The notes beneath the pieces were generated by a model. That model made no database searches. It saw nothing but the letters and a program-made list of their open reading frames with translations, and was not told where the DNA came from. Shown piece after piece: positions 40,445 through 49,533 of a stretch of DNA of 64,000 nt (within the stretch, counting starts at the first letter, position 1; each line of letters starts with the position of its first letter). This DNA is from Ideonella margarita (GTDB lineage Bacteria; Pseudomonadota; Gammaproteobacteria; Burkholderiales; Burkholderiaceae_C): the NCBI RefSeq assembly GCF_038066635.1, contig NZ_JBBUTI010000001.1, positions 589,338-653,337 of the forward strand, read 5' to 3'. The position numbers and the translations under genes are program-made.

Positions 40445-41740
40445 ATGCTGGATCTGACCTTGCTGCGTCGCGACCTGGCCGCCGTGGTGGCACGCCTTGA
40501 AACCCGCAAGAACCCCCAACCATTCCTGGACGTGGACCGCTTCACGGCCCTGGAAGGCGAGCGCAAGGCGCTGCAGATGCGCACCGAAGAGCTGCAGGCC
40601 CGGCGCAATGCCCTGTCCAAGCAGATCGGCATGAAGAAGGGCAAGGGCGAAGACGCTTCGGCCGAGATGGCGGAAGTCGGCGGCATCGGTGACGCGCAGA
40701 AGGCCGGCGCTGAGCGCCTCGAAGCCATCCAGAGCGAACTCGCCGGCATGCTGATGAGCATCCCCAACCTGCCGCAGGAAGGTGTGCCCGTGGGCGCCGA
40801 CGAAACTGGCAACGTGGAAGTGCGCCGCTGGGGCACGCCGCGCAGCTTCGACTTCACCGTGAAGGACCACGTTGATCTGGGCACTCCGCTGGGTCTCGAT
40901 TTCGAGACCGGCGCGAAGCTCTCGGGCTCGCGCTTCACCTTCATGAAGGGCCCGGCGGCCCGCCTGCACCGTGCGCTCGCGCAGTTCATGCTTGACGTGC
41001 AGACCACCGAACACGGCTACACCGAGTGCTACACGCCGTACATCGTCAACCGCGAAGTGCTGGAAGGCACGGGCCAGCTGCCGAAGTTCAAGGAAGACAT
41101 GTTCTGGGTGCTGCGCGGCGGTGACGATCAGCAAGCTGAGCAGTACCTGATCAGCACCTCGGAAATCTCGCTGACCAACAGCGTGCGTGAGCAGATCCTG
41201 GCTGCCGATCAGCTGCCGATCAAGCTCACCGCGCACAGCCCGTGCTTCCGCTCGGAAGCGGGCTCGGCCGGCCGCGACACCCGCGGTCTTATCCGCCAGC
41301 ACCAGTTCGACAAGGTCGAGATGGTGCAGATCGTCGCGGCGGATCAAAGCGACGCCGCGCTGGAAGAGATGGTCGGTCACGCCGAGGCCATCCTGCAGAA
41401 GCTGGAGCTGCCTTACCGCGTCCTCACCCTGTGCACCGGCGACATGGGCTTTGGCGCTGCCAAGACCTATGACCTCGAAGTGTGGGTGCCCGCACAGAAC
41501 ACCTTCCGCGAGATCAGCTCGTGCTCGAACTGCGAGGCCTTCCAGGCCCGCCGCATGCTGACCCGCTACAAGAACGCCCAGGGCAAGACCGAGATGGTCC
41601 ACACCCTCAACGGTTCGGGCCTGGCCGTGGGCCGCGCCCTGGTGGCCGTGCTCGAAAACCACCAGCAGCCTGACGGCTCGATCCGCATTCCGGCCGCTCT
41701 GCGGCCCTACCTGGGCGGCCTTGAGCTGCTGAAGGCCTGA
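40445..41740 (+). CDS. serS: seryl-tRNA synthetase
   Basis: 431-residue class II SerRS that charges tRNA-Ser. The N-terminal coiled-coil tRNA-binding arm (about 30-105) is present, unlike in the carrier-protein ligase at 19.5 kb. Motif 2 region FRSEAGSAGRDTRGLIRQHQ and motif 3 NGSGLAVGRALVAVLE are intact. The ATG at 40445 gives MLDLTLLRRDLAAV, the family start. A YecA-like gene follows after 5 nt. A tRNA-Ser gene lies 5 kb downstream. Confidence 0.97.
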   Translation: MLDLTLLRRDLAAVVARLETRKNPQPFLDVDRFTALEGERKALQMRTEELQARRNALSKQIGMKKGKGEDASAEMAEVGGIGDAQKAGAERLEAIQSELAGMLMSIPNLPQEGVPVGADETGNVEVRRWGTPRSFDFTVKDHVDLGTPLGLDFETGAKLSGSRFTFMKGPAARLHRALAQFMLDVQTTEHGYTECYTPYIVNREVLEGTGQLPKFKEDMFWVLRGGDDQQAEQYLISTSEISLTNSVREQILAADQLPIKLTAHSPCFRSEAGSAGRDTRGLIRQHQFDKVEMVQIVAADQSDAALEEMVGHAEAILQKLELPYRVLTLCTGDMGFGAAKTYDLEVWVPAQNTFREISSCSNCEAFQARRMLTRYKNAQGKTEMVHTLNGSGLAVGRALVAVLENHQQPDGSIRIPAALRPYLGGLELLKA

Positions 41741-41745
41741 ACCCC

Positions 41746-42366
41746 ATGCAATACCCTCAGTTCGACCGCCAATCCCCGAACACCCCGCTGAGCAACGACG
41801 AGCTGCAAGCGCTCGACGAGCTGCTGCTCAGTCTGCCGGTGGACGGCGCCATGTCGCTGGACGGCATGGACGGCTACCTCACCGCCTTGCTGATCGGCCC
41901 GTCCAAGGTGCTCGACACCCTGCCGACCGCCGACTGGCTGCCCGCCATCTGGGGTGGTGACCCGGAAGGCGACGGCCCGGCGCCGTTCGCCAGCAACCAG
42001 AAGCGCAAGCGCACGGTCGTGATGGTGCTGCGCCACCTGCAGGCGCTGGCCTGCACGCTGCGCGATTCGCCGGACGACTGGCAGCCGGTGTTCAGCGTGG
42101 CCGAGCAAGGCGACGAAGAACTGGCGGATGCATCCGACTGGTGCACCGGCTTCCTGCAGGCAACCGACCTCGACCCCGAGGCCTGGGCGCCGCTGTTCGA
42201 CGACGCACAGATCGGCCCGGCGCTGGTGCCCATCGCCCTGCTGGGCGGTGAGGTGGATGCCGACGCGGGTGCTGACCTGTCTGACCCCACGGTGTGCAAT
42301 GACCTCAGCCGTGCGGCTGCCGATGCCGTGATGCTGCTGCTGGAACGCGGCCAAGCGCCGGCATGA
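41746..42366 (+). CDS. UPF0149/YecA family protein
   Basis: 206 residues of the UPF0149 (YecA/YgfB) family. Typical blocks are LDELLLSLPVDGAMSLDGMDGYLTALLIGP and WCTGFLQATDLDPEAWAPLF. There is no C-terminal SEC-C zinc motif, so it is the YgfB-like short form. Function is unsettled. It overlaps the SNF2 helicase gene by ATGA, so the two are translationally coupled, which hints at a shared role. Confidence 0.87.
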   Translation: MQYPQFDRQSPNTPLSNDELQALDELLLSLPVDGAMSLDGMDGYLTALLIGPSKVLDTLPTADWLPAIWGGDPEGDGPAPFASNQKRKRTVVMVLRHLQALACTLRDSPDDWQPVFSVAEQGDEELADASDWCTGFLQATDLDPEAWAPLFDDAQIGPALVPIALLGGEVDADAGADLSDPTVCNDLSRAAADAVMLLLERGQAPA

Positions 42367-45300
42367 GCGGCCTGCCGCTGGCCGCGCTGCGCCCTGATGA
42401 GCGCATGCTGCTGGCGGCGCTGGCGCTGGGCGGCACCTACCGCACCACGCGCTGGCTGCATGACCTGCTGCTGCACCCGGCATTGCTGCCTGCGGGCCAG
42501 CAGCGCCCCAGCCATGACTTGCTGCGTGACGCTCTCGGCCGCCTGAACGCGGCCGGCTGGCTGGAAGAGGCCGAGCGCCGCCCCGGCTACTGGCGCATCG
42601 CCCCGCACGTGTTGCCCGCAGCCCTGCTGGACCTGCACGCGCGCCATCCCTTGCCCGCCTTGCGACAAGCCCTGGCGCAGGCCGACGGCTACCGCGAAGG
42701 CAGCCCGATGCCGCACCACGAAGCAGCGCTGGCGCGGCTGCGGCTGGACGCCCTCGGCGGCGCATCGCCCGAGCAGATCCAGCGGCTGGCCACCTGCCTG
42801 CCATGGCAATCGGCCCCCATTGACGAACTGCTTGATCTGGCCATCGGCGACGTGCTGGACGAGGCCTTGTTCGAGCGCCTGCACCCGGCCTTGCAGACCG
42901 TGCAACTGCAGCTGGGCCTGGCAGCGTTGTGTGCGGGCTGGCGCTTGCCGCCGGGCTTGCCCCTGCTGGCGCTGGTTGAACACCGCCTGCGCGCCGATGT
43001 GAGTGCCGCCTCCGCGCCGCTGCGTTGGCTGTGGGCCGAAGCGCTGCTGTTGATGGACCGTGTGGACGGCGTGGCCGCCACGCTGGAGCCGCTGCAACCC
43101 CTGTCGCAGCAGGCCGATGCGCCTGACGACGCGGTGGCCTGGCCGTCGCGCATTCAGGCCTTTCTGGCCGCGGCCAGCGCCCGGCGTGCCGATTGGGACG
43201 CCGCCGATGCCGGCTTTGACGCCGCCCTGCCAGCGCTGCGCAAGGCCACCGGCTTGCGCCGCCGGCTGCTGCCCGACAACATCGCCCTGTGGCATGCCTT
43301 GAGCAGCCTGGCGCGCCCCGAGCCGGGGCGCTGGCAGCAGGCGCTGAAGTACTGCCTGGCTGAAGGTGGCAAGCGTGAGCCGGTGCTCGACAGCCCGTGG
43401 GGCTTTGTGGCGCTGGCCGTGCAGCAGCGCCTGGGCGACAAGCCGCGTGATCCACAACCCTTTCTGCCTCCGGGCGGCTGGCGCCAGACGGTGTCGCCGC
43501 TGGACTTCTGGCGCTGGCTGATGCGGGCCTGGCTCAAGGAAGGCGTGTTGCCCGAGCCGATGGGCGCCCACGACGCCGACAACGCCCGCCGCCTGAAAGA
43601 AAGTCTGCAAGCTGCCGGCCTGGACGGCCTGGTTGCGCAGCTCGATGCCGCCATGCTGGTGATGGCCGGCGAAGGCGCACCGGCTGGTTTCTTTGTGCCG
43701 GCGCGGCAAGAGCGCTGGCAGGTGGCGCTGAGCGCGCTGCAAGCCGCCGTGGCGCAAGAAGCCCAACCCGCCACGACTGCGCAGAACCCGACCCGCCTGG
43801 TGTGGGTGCTGAGCCTGGACGACCGGGGTGGCGTGGACGAGATCGAAGCCACCGAACAAACGCAAGGCGCGCGCGGCTGGGGCAAGCCCAAGCCCGTGCC
43901 GCTGCAACGCTTGATGCGCACTGCCGAAGCACTGACCGCGGCCGATGCCGCAGTTGCGCGCTGCATCCGGCAAGACACCCTGGGCCGACAGCCCCGGCTG
44001 GATCTGGCAGCAGCCATTGGCGCGCTGGTGGCACACCCGTGTCTGGTGATGGCTGATGCGCCGGAGCAATTCATCGACTTGCAGGAAGCCGGTCCTGAGC
44101 TGGAAGTGCATGACGACGCCGGCCTGCTGCGCGTGCGCATGGTGCCCGCCATGCACGTGCCGGCCGAAGACGCGACGCCGCGCTGGGGCGCCAGCCCGGC
44201 GCAGCAGAAAGAGCTGGACGCGCTGCGTGCCATCACCGTGGTGCGCGAAGGCGCCGGCCGGGCCCGCTTGGTGCGCCTGAACGCGGCGCAGCGCAAGGTG
44301 GCCCAGCTGCTGGGCACCGAAGGCCTGACCGTGCCGCGCCATGGCGCAGAGCAGCTGCAACAGGTGCTGGCCGCATTGGGCAGCCAGTTCCGCATTCAGG
44401 CGGATGAAGCCGGTGCCGCAGGCGGCCAGGGCCATGCCCGTGAGGTGCCTGCAGAGCATCGCCTGAGGGCCGAGTTGGCGCCCGTGGGTGCCGGCCTGCA
44501 ACTGCGGCTGGTGGCTGCACCCTACGGCGCTGAGCACGCCACCGACGGGCCACGTCTGGTGCCGGGCAACGGCCGCGCGCATCTGGTGATGACGCTGGGT
44601 GGTGAGCTGCTGTCGGTGCAGCGTGACCTGGCCCTGGAGCGGCGTCATGTGGACGACCTGCTGGCGCTGTGCCCGATGCTCGATCTGCGCGGCCCGGCGG
44701 CGCCCTGCGAATGGCTGGTGGACACGCCCGACGAGGCGCTGGCATTGCTGGAGGTACTGCACCAGCACCACGCCGTGGCCGCGCTCGATTGGCCGCAAGG
44801 CCGGCCCGTGCGGGTGGAGCGCGCCGCGCTGGGCGACCTCACGCTCAAGGTGCGCACCAAGCAAGACTGGCTGGGCCTGCAGGGCGAGTTGAAGGTGGAT
44901 GAGTCGCTGGTGCTCAGCTTGCAGCAGCTGCTGGAATTTGCCGGCAAGGGCGGCAGCCGCTTCATGCCGCTGGGCGAAGGCCGGTTCGTCGCCCTGACCG
45001 AAGAGCTGCGCGAGCGGCTGGCTGAAATCTCGACGCTGGCCGCCACCCACGGCAAGGCCAACCAGACCTTGGACGAGTTGCGGCTGCCCGGTGTGGCCGC
45101 GCCGTGGCTGCAGCAGGTGGGTGAGGGCGCGCAGGTGGAGCACGACGCAGGCTTCGCCCTGCGGCTGGAGCGCCTGGACAGCGCGCGCCGCGTGGTGCCA
45201 GCCTTGCCGTCGACCTTGCAGGCCGAATTGCGGCCGTACCAGGAAGAAGGTTTCGAGTGGGCGATGCGCCTGGCCCACGCTGGCCTGGGCGCCTGCCTGG

Positions 45301-46655
45301 CCGACGACATGGGCCTGGGCAAAACCTTGCAGGCACTGGCCGTGATGCTGGCGCGTGCGGCCGGTGGCCCCACGCTGGTGGTGGCGCCCACTTCATTGCT
45401 GGGGAACTGGCAGGCCGAGGGCGGCCGCTTCGCGCCGTCCTTGCGCATGGCCCTGTATGCCGACGCGGGTGGCCCTGGTGACCGGGCCGCTGCGCTGGAA
45501 CACCTCGGCCCCGGCGATGTGGTGCTGGTGTCGTACCCGATGCTGCAGATCGACGCGGCGGCGTTTGCCTCGCGCACCTGGCACACGCTGGTGCTCGACG
45601 AAGCGCAGGCCATCAAGAACGCCGCTGCCAAGCGCAGCCAGGCGGTGTTTGAGCTGCACGCAGATTTCCGGCTGGCGCTGTCGGGTACGCCGATCGAGAA
45701 CCGCCTCGGCGAGCTCTGGTCGATCATGCAGGCCTGCAACCCCGGTCTGCTGGGCACCTTGCCGCGGTTCAATGAACGCTTTGCCGCGCTGATCGAGCGA
45801 CAGGACGACCGCACGGCGCGGCGAACACTGCGCCGCCTGATCGCGCCGTTCATCCTGCGCCGCACCAAGGCGCAGGTGCTGCAAGACCTGCCGCCGCGAA
45901 CCGAGCTGGTGCTGCAGGTGCAAAGCGATGAGTCCGAGCGCGCGCACTACGAAGCGCTGCGGCGCGAGGCGCTGATCGCCGCCGAGCGCTCGCTCAAGGG
46001 CGACGCACCGGGCCAGGCCCACCTCAACATCCTGGCCGGTCTGACCCGCTTGCGGCGGGCAGCATGTGATCCGCGTCTGGTCAGCCCGGCGCTGGGGCAG
46101 CGGGGCGCGAAGGTGCAGGCCTTTGGTGAACTGGCCGCCGAGCTGATGGCCAACGGCCACAAGGCGCTGGTATTCAGCCAGTTCGTCGACTTCCTTGGTT
46201 TGTTGCGTGAGCCGCTGGACGACGCCGGCATCACCTACCAGTACCTCGACGGCAGCACGCCGGCAGCCGAGCGCACGCGGCGCGTGCAAGCTTTCCAGAA
46301 CGGTGAGGGCAGCCTGTTCCTGATCAGCTTGAAGGCGGGTGGTTTCGGCCTGAACTTGACCGTGGCCGACTATGTGGTGATTGCCGACCCGTGGTGGAAC
46401 CCGGCGGCCGAAGACCAGGCCAGCGGCCGCGCCCACCGCATCGGCCAGCAGCGGCCAGTCACGGTATACCGGCTGGTGCACCAGGGCACGCTGGAAGAAC
46501 GCATCCTGAGCCTGCACCAGAACAAGCGTGCTCTGGCTGACAGCATCCTGGATGATTCAGGCGTCAGCCCGGCCCCCGCCGCCGCCGAACTGCTGGCCTT
46601 GATGCGTGACGATCAAGAAGTTGCGCAGAGGTTTGACAAAACCCCGGAAACTTAA
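42363..46655 (+). CDS. SNF2-family DEAD/DEAH helicase with a very large N-terminal region
   Basis: 1430 residues. The C-terminal ~480 residues are a complete SNF2 ATPase: Walker A DDMGLGKT at about 981-988, DEAQAIKN (motif II), SGTPIENRLGELWS (motif III), and in lobe 2 FSQFVDFLGLL, YLDGSTPAAERTRRV and GRAHRIGQQRPV (motif VI). These are dsDNA translocases in the HepA/RapA/ERCC6-like group. The N-terminal ~950 residues are mostly helical and unassigned, larger than the usual SNF2-N or SWIM-bearing proteins; no zinc cysteines are evident. Expression is coupled to the YecA-like gene. The last codons contain the -35 element of the downstream tRNA gene. Confidence 0.88.
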   Translation: MSGLPLAALRPDERMLLAALALGGTYRTTRWLHDLLLHPALLPAGQQRPSHDLLRDALGRLNAAGWLEEAERRPGYWRIAPHVLPAALLDLHARHPLPALRQALAQADGYREGSPMPHHEAALARLRLDALGGASPEQIQRLATCLPWQSAPIDELLDLAIGDVLDEALFERLHPALQTVQLQLGLAALCAGWRLPPGLPLLALVEHRLRADVSAASAPLRWLWAEALLLMDRVDGVAATLEPLQPLSQQADAPDDAVAWPSRIQAFLAAASARRADWDAADAGFDAALPALRKATGLRRRLLPDNIALWHALSSLARPEPGRWQQALKYCLAEGGKREPVLDSPWGFVALAVQQRLGDKPRDPQPFLPPGGWRQTVSPLDFWRWLMRAWLKEGVLPEPMGAHDADNARRLKESLQAAGLDGLVAQLDAAMLVMAGEGAPAGFFVPARQERWQVALSALQAAVAQEAQPATTAQNPTRLVWVLSLDDRGGVDEIEATEQTQGARGWGKPKPVPLQRLMRTAEALTAADAAVARCIRQDTLGRQPRLDLAAAIGALVAHPCLVMADAPEQFIDLQEAGPELEVHDDAGLLRVRMVPAMHVPAEDATPRWGASPAQQKELDALRAITVVREGAGRARLVRLNAAQRKVAQLLGTEGLTVPRHGAEQLQQVLAALGSQFRIQADEAGAAGGQGHAREVPAEHRLRAELAPVGAGLQLRLVAAPYGAEHATDGPRLVPGNGRAHLVMTLGGELLSVQRDLALERRHVDDLLALCPMLDLRGPAAPCEWLVDTPDEALALLEVLHQHHAVAALDWPQGRPVRVERAALGDLTLKVRTKQDWLGLQGELKVDESLVLSLQQLLEFAGKGGSRFMPLGEGRFVALTEELRERLAEISTLAATHGKANQTLDELRLPGVAAPWLQQVGEGAQVEHDAGFALRLERLDSARRVVPALPSTLQAELRPYQEEGFEWAMRLAHAGLGACLADDMGLGKTLQALAVMLARAAGGPTLVVAPTSLLGNWQAEGGRFAPSLRMALYADAGGPGDRAAALEHLGPGDVVLVSYPMLQIDAAAFASRTWHTLVLDEAQAIKNAAAKRSQAVFELHADFRLALSGTPIENRLGELWSIMQACNPGLLGTLPRFNERFAALIERQDDRTARRTLRRLIAPFILRRTKAQVLQDLPPRTELVLQVQSDESERAHYEALRREALIAAERSLKGDAPGQAHLNILAGLTRLRRAACDPRLVSPALGQRGAKVQAFGELAAELMANGHKALVFSQFVDFLGLLREPLDDAGITYQYLDGSTPAAERTRRVQAFQNGEGSLFLISLKAGGFGLNLTVADYVVIADPWWNPAAEDQASGRAHRIGQQRPVTVYRLVHQGTLEERILSLHQNKRALADSILDDSGVSPAPAAAELLALMRDDQEVAQRFDKTPET

Positions 46656-46663
46656 GCTAGAAT
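46633..46663 (+). promoter_or_regulatory. predicted promoter of tRNA-Ser
   Basis: TTGACA (46633-46638) lies inside the last codons of the SNF2 gene. TAGAAT (46658-46663) begins 2 nt after its stop. The spacer is 19 nt, longer than ideal. Transcription would start near 46670, about 35 nt before the mature tRNA. Confidence 0.6.
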
Positions 46664-46703
46664 GCAAGGCTTCACCCAGTGACCACACGGGTGCACCTTT
46701 TCA

Positions 46704-46794
<91 letters not shown>

Positions 46795-46796
46795 GA

Positions 46797-46835
46797 AAAA
46801 AGCCCAAGCGAGCAATCGCTTGGGCTTTTTGTTTT
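46797..46835 (+). terminator. Rho-independent terminator of tRNA-Ser
   Basis: Starting just after the CCA end, AGCCCAAGCG pairs with CGCTTGGGCT around a 6-nt loop, flanked by an A-run and a T-run (TTTTTGTTTT). It is the clearest intrinsic terminator in the window and, with matching A and T runs, could work in both directions. Confidence 0.92.
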
Positions 46836-46907
46836 GTCCGTTCAGATGTGGCTGCCGGGCTCAACGCCCAGCCACCACATCCTTCAATGCATCGACTGGT
46901 GCGCCAG

Positions 46908-47141
46908 TCAGCGCCCACGCGGCCGCTTGGCCACCGGTGCGCCGGCAGGGCCGCCTTCGGTGCGCTGTTTCCACAGCTTGAAGGCGTTGGGCGTGAGTTC
47001 GCGCTTGAGCAGCTGAACCAGTTGGCCGTGAGACACGCCGTGCTGCAGCATGACCTGGTAGAAGGGCGGGCGGTCATCCCAGGCGGTGGCAATGACCCGG
47101 GCGATTTGATCGGGGGTGAGACGGGGAGCAGGTTTGGCCAT
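46908..47141 (-). CDS. DUF2805 (TIGR03643 family) protein
   Basis: 77-residue protein of the TIGR03643/DUF2805 family. PDQIARVIATAWDDRPPFYQVMLQHGVS and ELTPNAFKLWKQRTEG are the family core, a small helical fold reminiscent of HTH proteins. The Arg/Pro/Gly-rich C-terminus is basic. The start at 47141 is preferred over an upstream frame without similarity. Function is unknown. It is transcribed away from the response regulator. Confidence 0.85.
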   Translation of the reverse strand: MAKPAPRLTPDQIARVIATAWDDRPPFYQVMLQHGVSHGQLVQLLKRELTPNAFKLWKQRTEGGPAGAPVAKRPRGR

Positions 47142-47254
47142 GGCCCGATTGTCCGTCACCCAGCGGTGCCGTTCACATAACTTTACGGGGCCGCCAAGCC
47201 CAGTTGACGCGCGACCCCGACGATGTCGCAACGCCTACCTGAAGGAACGTTACG

Positions 47255-48031
47255 ATGACGATTTACTCGCAAGGGGCCCGCATGGGGCGCTGGGCCGTGG
47301 CCAGCGCCGCTGCCGCCGTTGAGATGCTGCCAGCCAAAGTCCTGCTGATTGACGACGATGCACGCCTGACCGGCATGGTGGGCGACTACCTGCGGGCTCA
47401 CGGTTTTGATGTGGACACGGCAGGCTCACTGGCCAGCGGCCGTGAGCGCCTGCGCGCCGGGCAATACGACGCGCTGGTGCTCGACCTGATGCTGCCCGAT
47501 GGCGACGGGCTCGACTTGACCCGTGAATTGCGCTCTGACGCGCGCACCCGCCGCCTGCCGCTGCTGATGCTGACGGCCCGGGGCGAGCCGATGGACCGCA
47601 TCATCGGCCTTGAAATCGGTGCCGATGACTACCTGCCCAAGCCGTTTGAGCCCCGCGAATTGCTGGCCCGTGTGAAGGCCTTGCTGCGCCGCTCGGCGCC
47701 GGAGCCTGCCGGTGATGACGTGCTGCAGTTCGGCCGCCTGGAGATCGACATGGGCGCGCGTGAAGCCCGCCTGGATGGCCAGCGTTGCGACCTCACCGGA
47801 CACCAGTTCGAATTGCTGGTGGTGCTGGCGCAAAGCCCCGGCCGGGTGCTGAGCCGCGATCAGATCATGGACGCGCTCAAGGGCCATCCGGTGGATGCTT
47901 TCGATCGCTCGATCGACGTGCATATCTCGCGCATCCGCTCGGTGATTGAAGACGATCCGAAGAACCCCAAGCGGGTGCTGACGGTGCGTGGCACGGGCTA
48001 TGTGTTTGCCCGCAAGCAGGACGTGGAGTGA
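47255..48031 (+). CDS. OmpR-family response regulator
   Basis: 258-residue two-component regulator. The receiver domain begins at about residue 27 (KVLLIDDDARL), phospho-acceptor Asp77 is in LVLDLMLPDGDG, and the switch lysine is in YLPKPFEP. The C-terminal winged helix (about 155-255) ends RVLTVRGTGYVF. The first ~25 residues are an unusual extension, but an AAGGA site 8 nt before the ATG at 47255 supports this start; Met24 is the alternative. It overlaps the sensor kinase by GTGA, so they form a cognate pair. Confidence 0.92.
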   Translation: MTIYSQGARMGRWAVASAAAAVEMLPAKVLLIDDDARLTGMVGDYLRAHGFDVDTAGSLASGRERLRAGQYDALVLDLMLPDGDGLDLTRELRSDARTRRLPLLMLTARGEPMDRIIGLEIGADDYLPKPFEPRELLARVKALLRRSAPEPAGDDVLQFGRLEIDMGAREARLDGQRCDLTGHQFELLVVLAQSPGRVLSRDQIMDALKGHPVDAFDRSIDVHISRIRSVIEDDPKNPKRVLTVRGTGYVFARKQDVE

Positions 48032-49533
48032 AATCACTTTACCTGCGCATCTGGCTCACGGTGGTGGTGGCCCTGGCCCTGTTCGCTTCGGTGACGGGGT
48101 GGGTGGTCGAGCGCCACATCAAGGAAGAGCGGGCGCAGGCCGAGGCACAGCTGCTGGAGCGGTTGTCGAGCTGGGGTGATCTGATCCAGAACTCGCTGCC
48201 GGAGGCCGAGGCGCCGGCAGACGTGCAGGCAAAGGCGATCCAGGATTGGTCGCGCCGGCTGCGCTTGCCGCTGGCGCTCGACAACAACATCGGCCAGCGC
48301 GTGGCCGCGTCCGACAGCTACCTGCGCCGTGAGCACACGGCCGACGAAGGCTCCACCGCCACTTCATTCAAGATGAGTGACGGCCGCGTGCTGTGGATGA
48401 TGCGGCCGGTATTCGGCCGGGGCTTCAATGATGAATTTGGCCGCGGCGGGCCGGGCGGGCCTGGCGGGCCGAATGGCCGCCCAGGCCCGGACGCAGGACC
48501 TGGCCGAGGGCCGGTGGACCGTGGTGGGCCGATGGACCGCCCGCCCGGGGCCTCGGGCCGTCCGGAAGAGCTGCAGCGCTTCGACCGGATGGATCGTCCA
48601 CCCCGGACCTTGATGGGGCCCATGATGTTCCCCCGCGAGTGGCCGGCCGGCCTGGGCCTGGCGGCCTTGCTGGTCTTGCTGTTTCTGGCCGTGGCTGGTG
48701 GCGCCTACCCGGTTGTGCGCGGCATCACCCGGCGGCTGGAGAAGCTGAAGCAAGGCGTCGAGCGATTTGGCTCGGGCGTGCTGGAGCACCGGGTGGATGC
48801 TACCGGGCGCGATGAGGTGGCAGCAGTGGCAGCCAGCTTCAACCGGGCCGCTGACCGCATTGCCGCACTGATCCAGTCCAACCAGGCCTTGTTGGCAAAT
48901 GCCAGTCACGAGCTGCGTTCGCCGCTGGCCCGTCTGAAGATGGCCGTGGCCATGCTGGACGACGCACCGCCCGCGTTGGTGACCAAGTTGCAGCTGGAGA
49001 TCAACACCAACATCGCCGAGCTCGATGCGCTGGTGGAAGAGGTGCTGTTGTCGAGCCGCCTGCAGGCGGATGCGCCGATGGAGTTGTCCGAGCCGGTGGA
49101 TTTGCTGGGGTTGCTGGCCGAAGAAGCGTCGCGCGTCGGTGCCACCGCCCAGGGCGAAGCGCTGACGGTGCAGGGCAGTGACCGCCTGCTGCGCCGCGCG
49201 GTGCGCAACCTGCTGGAGAACGCCCGCCGCTATGCCGGCGAAGGCATCGAGGCCAGCGTGTCAACCGGTGCTGCCGGTGAGGTGCTGGTGCGCATCTGCG
49301 ACCAAGGCCCCGGTGTGCCGGTGGACGAGCGTGAACGCATCTTCGAGCCGTTTTACCGGATGCCCGGCCATGCCGAGCGTGAAGGCGGCGTGGGCCTGGG
49401 CCTGGCGCTGGTGCGCCAGATTGCCGAGCGTCACGGCGGGCAGGTGCGCTGCGAAGAGCGGCCCGGTGGTGGCAGCTGCTTCGTGATCAGCTTGCCGACA
49501 ACACGCCCGGCAGCCGCAGCACCCAGCGCTTGA
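48028..49533 (+). CDS. sensor histidine kinase with Gly/Pro-rich periplasmic segment
   Basis: 501-residue membrane kinase: TM1 (about 6-26), a periplasmic domain, TM2 (about 207-230), HAMP, then HisKA with His294 (NASHELRSPLARL) and HATPase_c (NLLENARRYAGEG; CDQGPGVP; GVGLGLALV). The layout is like CpxA/RstB. The periplasmic part contains a striking low-complexity stretch at about 131-193 built of GGP, GRP, DRP and similar units, mixed Gly, Pro, Arg and Asp. That composition suggests a disordered, charge-based sensor or cell-envelope interaction. The 3' end overlaps the convergent MATE gene by 47 nt. Confidence 0.92.
   Translation: MKSLYLRIWLTVVVALALFASVTGWVVERHIKEERAQAEAQLLERLSSWGDLIQNSLPEAEAPADVQAKAIQDWSRRLRLPLALDNNIGQRVAASDSYLRREHTADEGSTATSFKMSDGRVLWMMRPVFGRGFNDEFGRGGPGGPGGPNGRPGPDAGPGRGPVDRGGPMDRPPGASGRPEELQRFDRMDRPPRTLMGPMMFPREWPAGLGLAALLVLLFLAVAGGAYPVVRGITRRLEKLKQGVERFGSGVLEHRVDATGRDEVAAVAASFNRAADRIAALIQSNQALLANASHELRSPLARLKMAVAMLDDAPPALVTKLQLEINTNIAELDALVEEVLLSSRLQADAPMELSEPVDLLGLLAEEASRVGATAQGEALTVQGSDRLLRRAVRNLLENARRYAGEGIEASVSTGAAGEVLVRICDQGPGVPVDERERIFEPFYRMPGHAEREGGVGLGLALVRQIAERHGGQVRCEERPGGGSCFVISLPTTRPAAAAPSA

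Noticed and set aside
41874..45278. 1134-codon open frame on the minus strand opposite the SNF2 gene
   Set aside because: It is antisense to a clear helicase. Its Gln/His/Arg-rich composition is the usual shadow of GC-rich codon use, and it has no recognisable motif.
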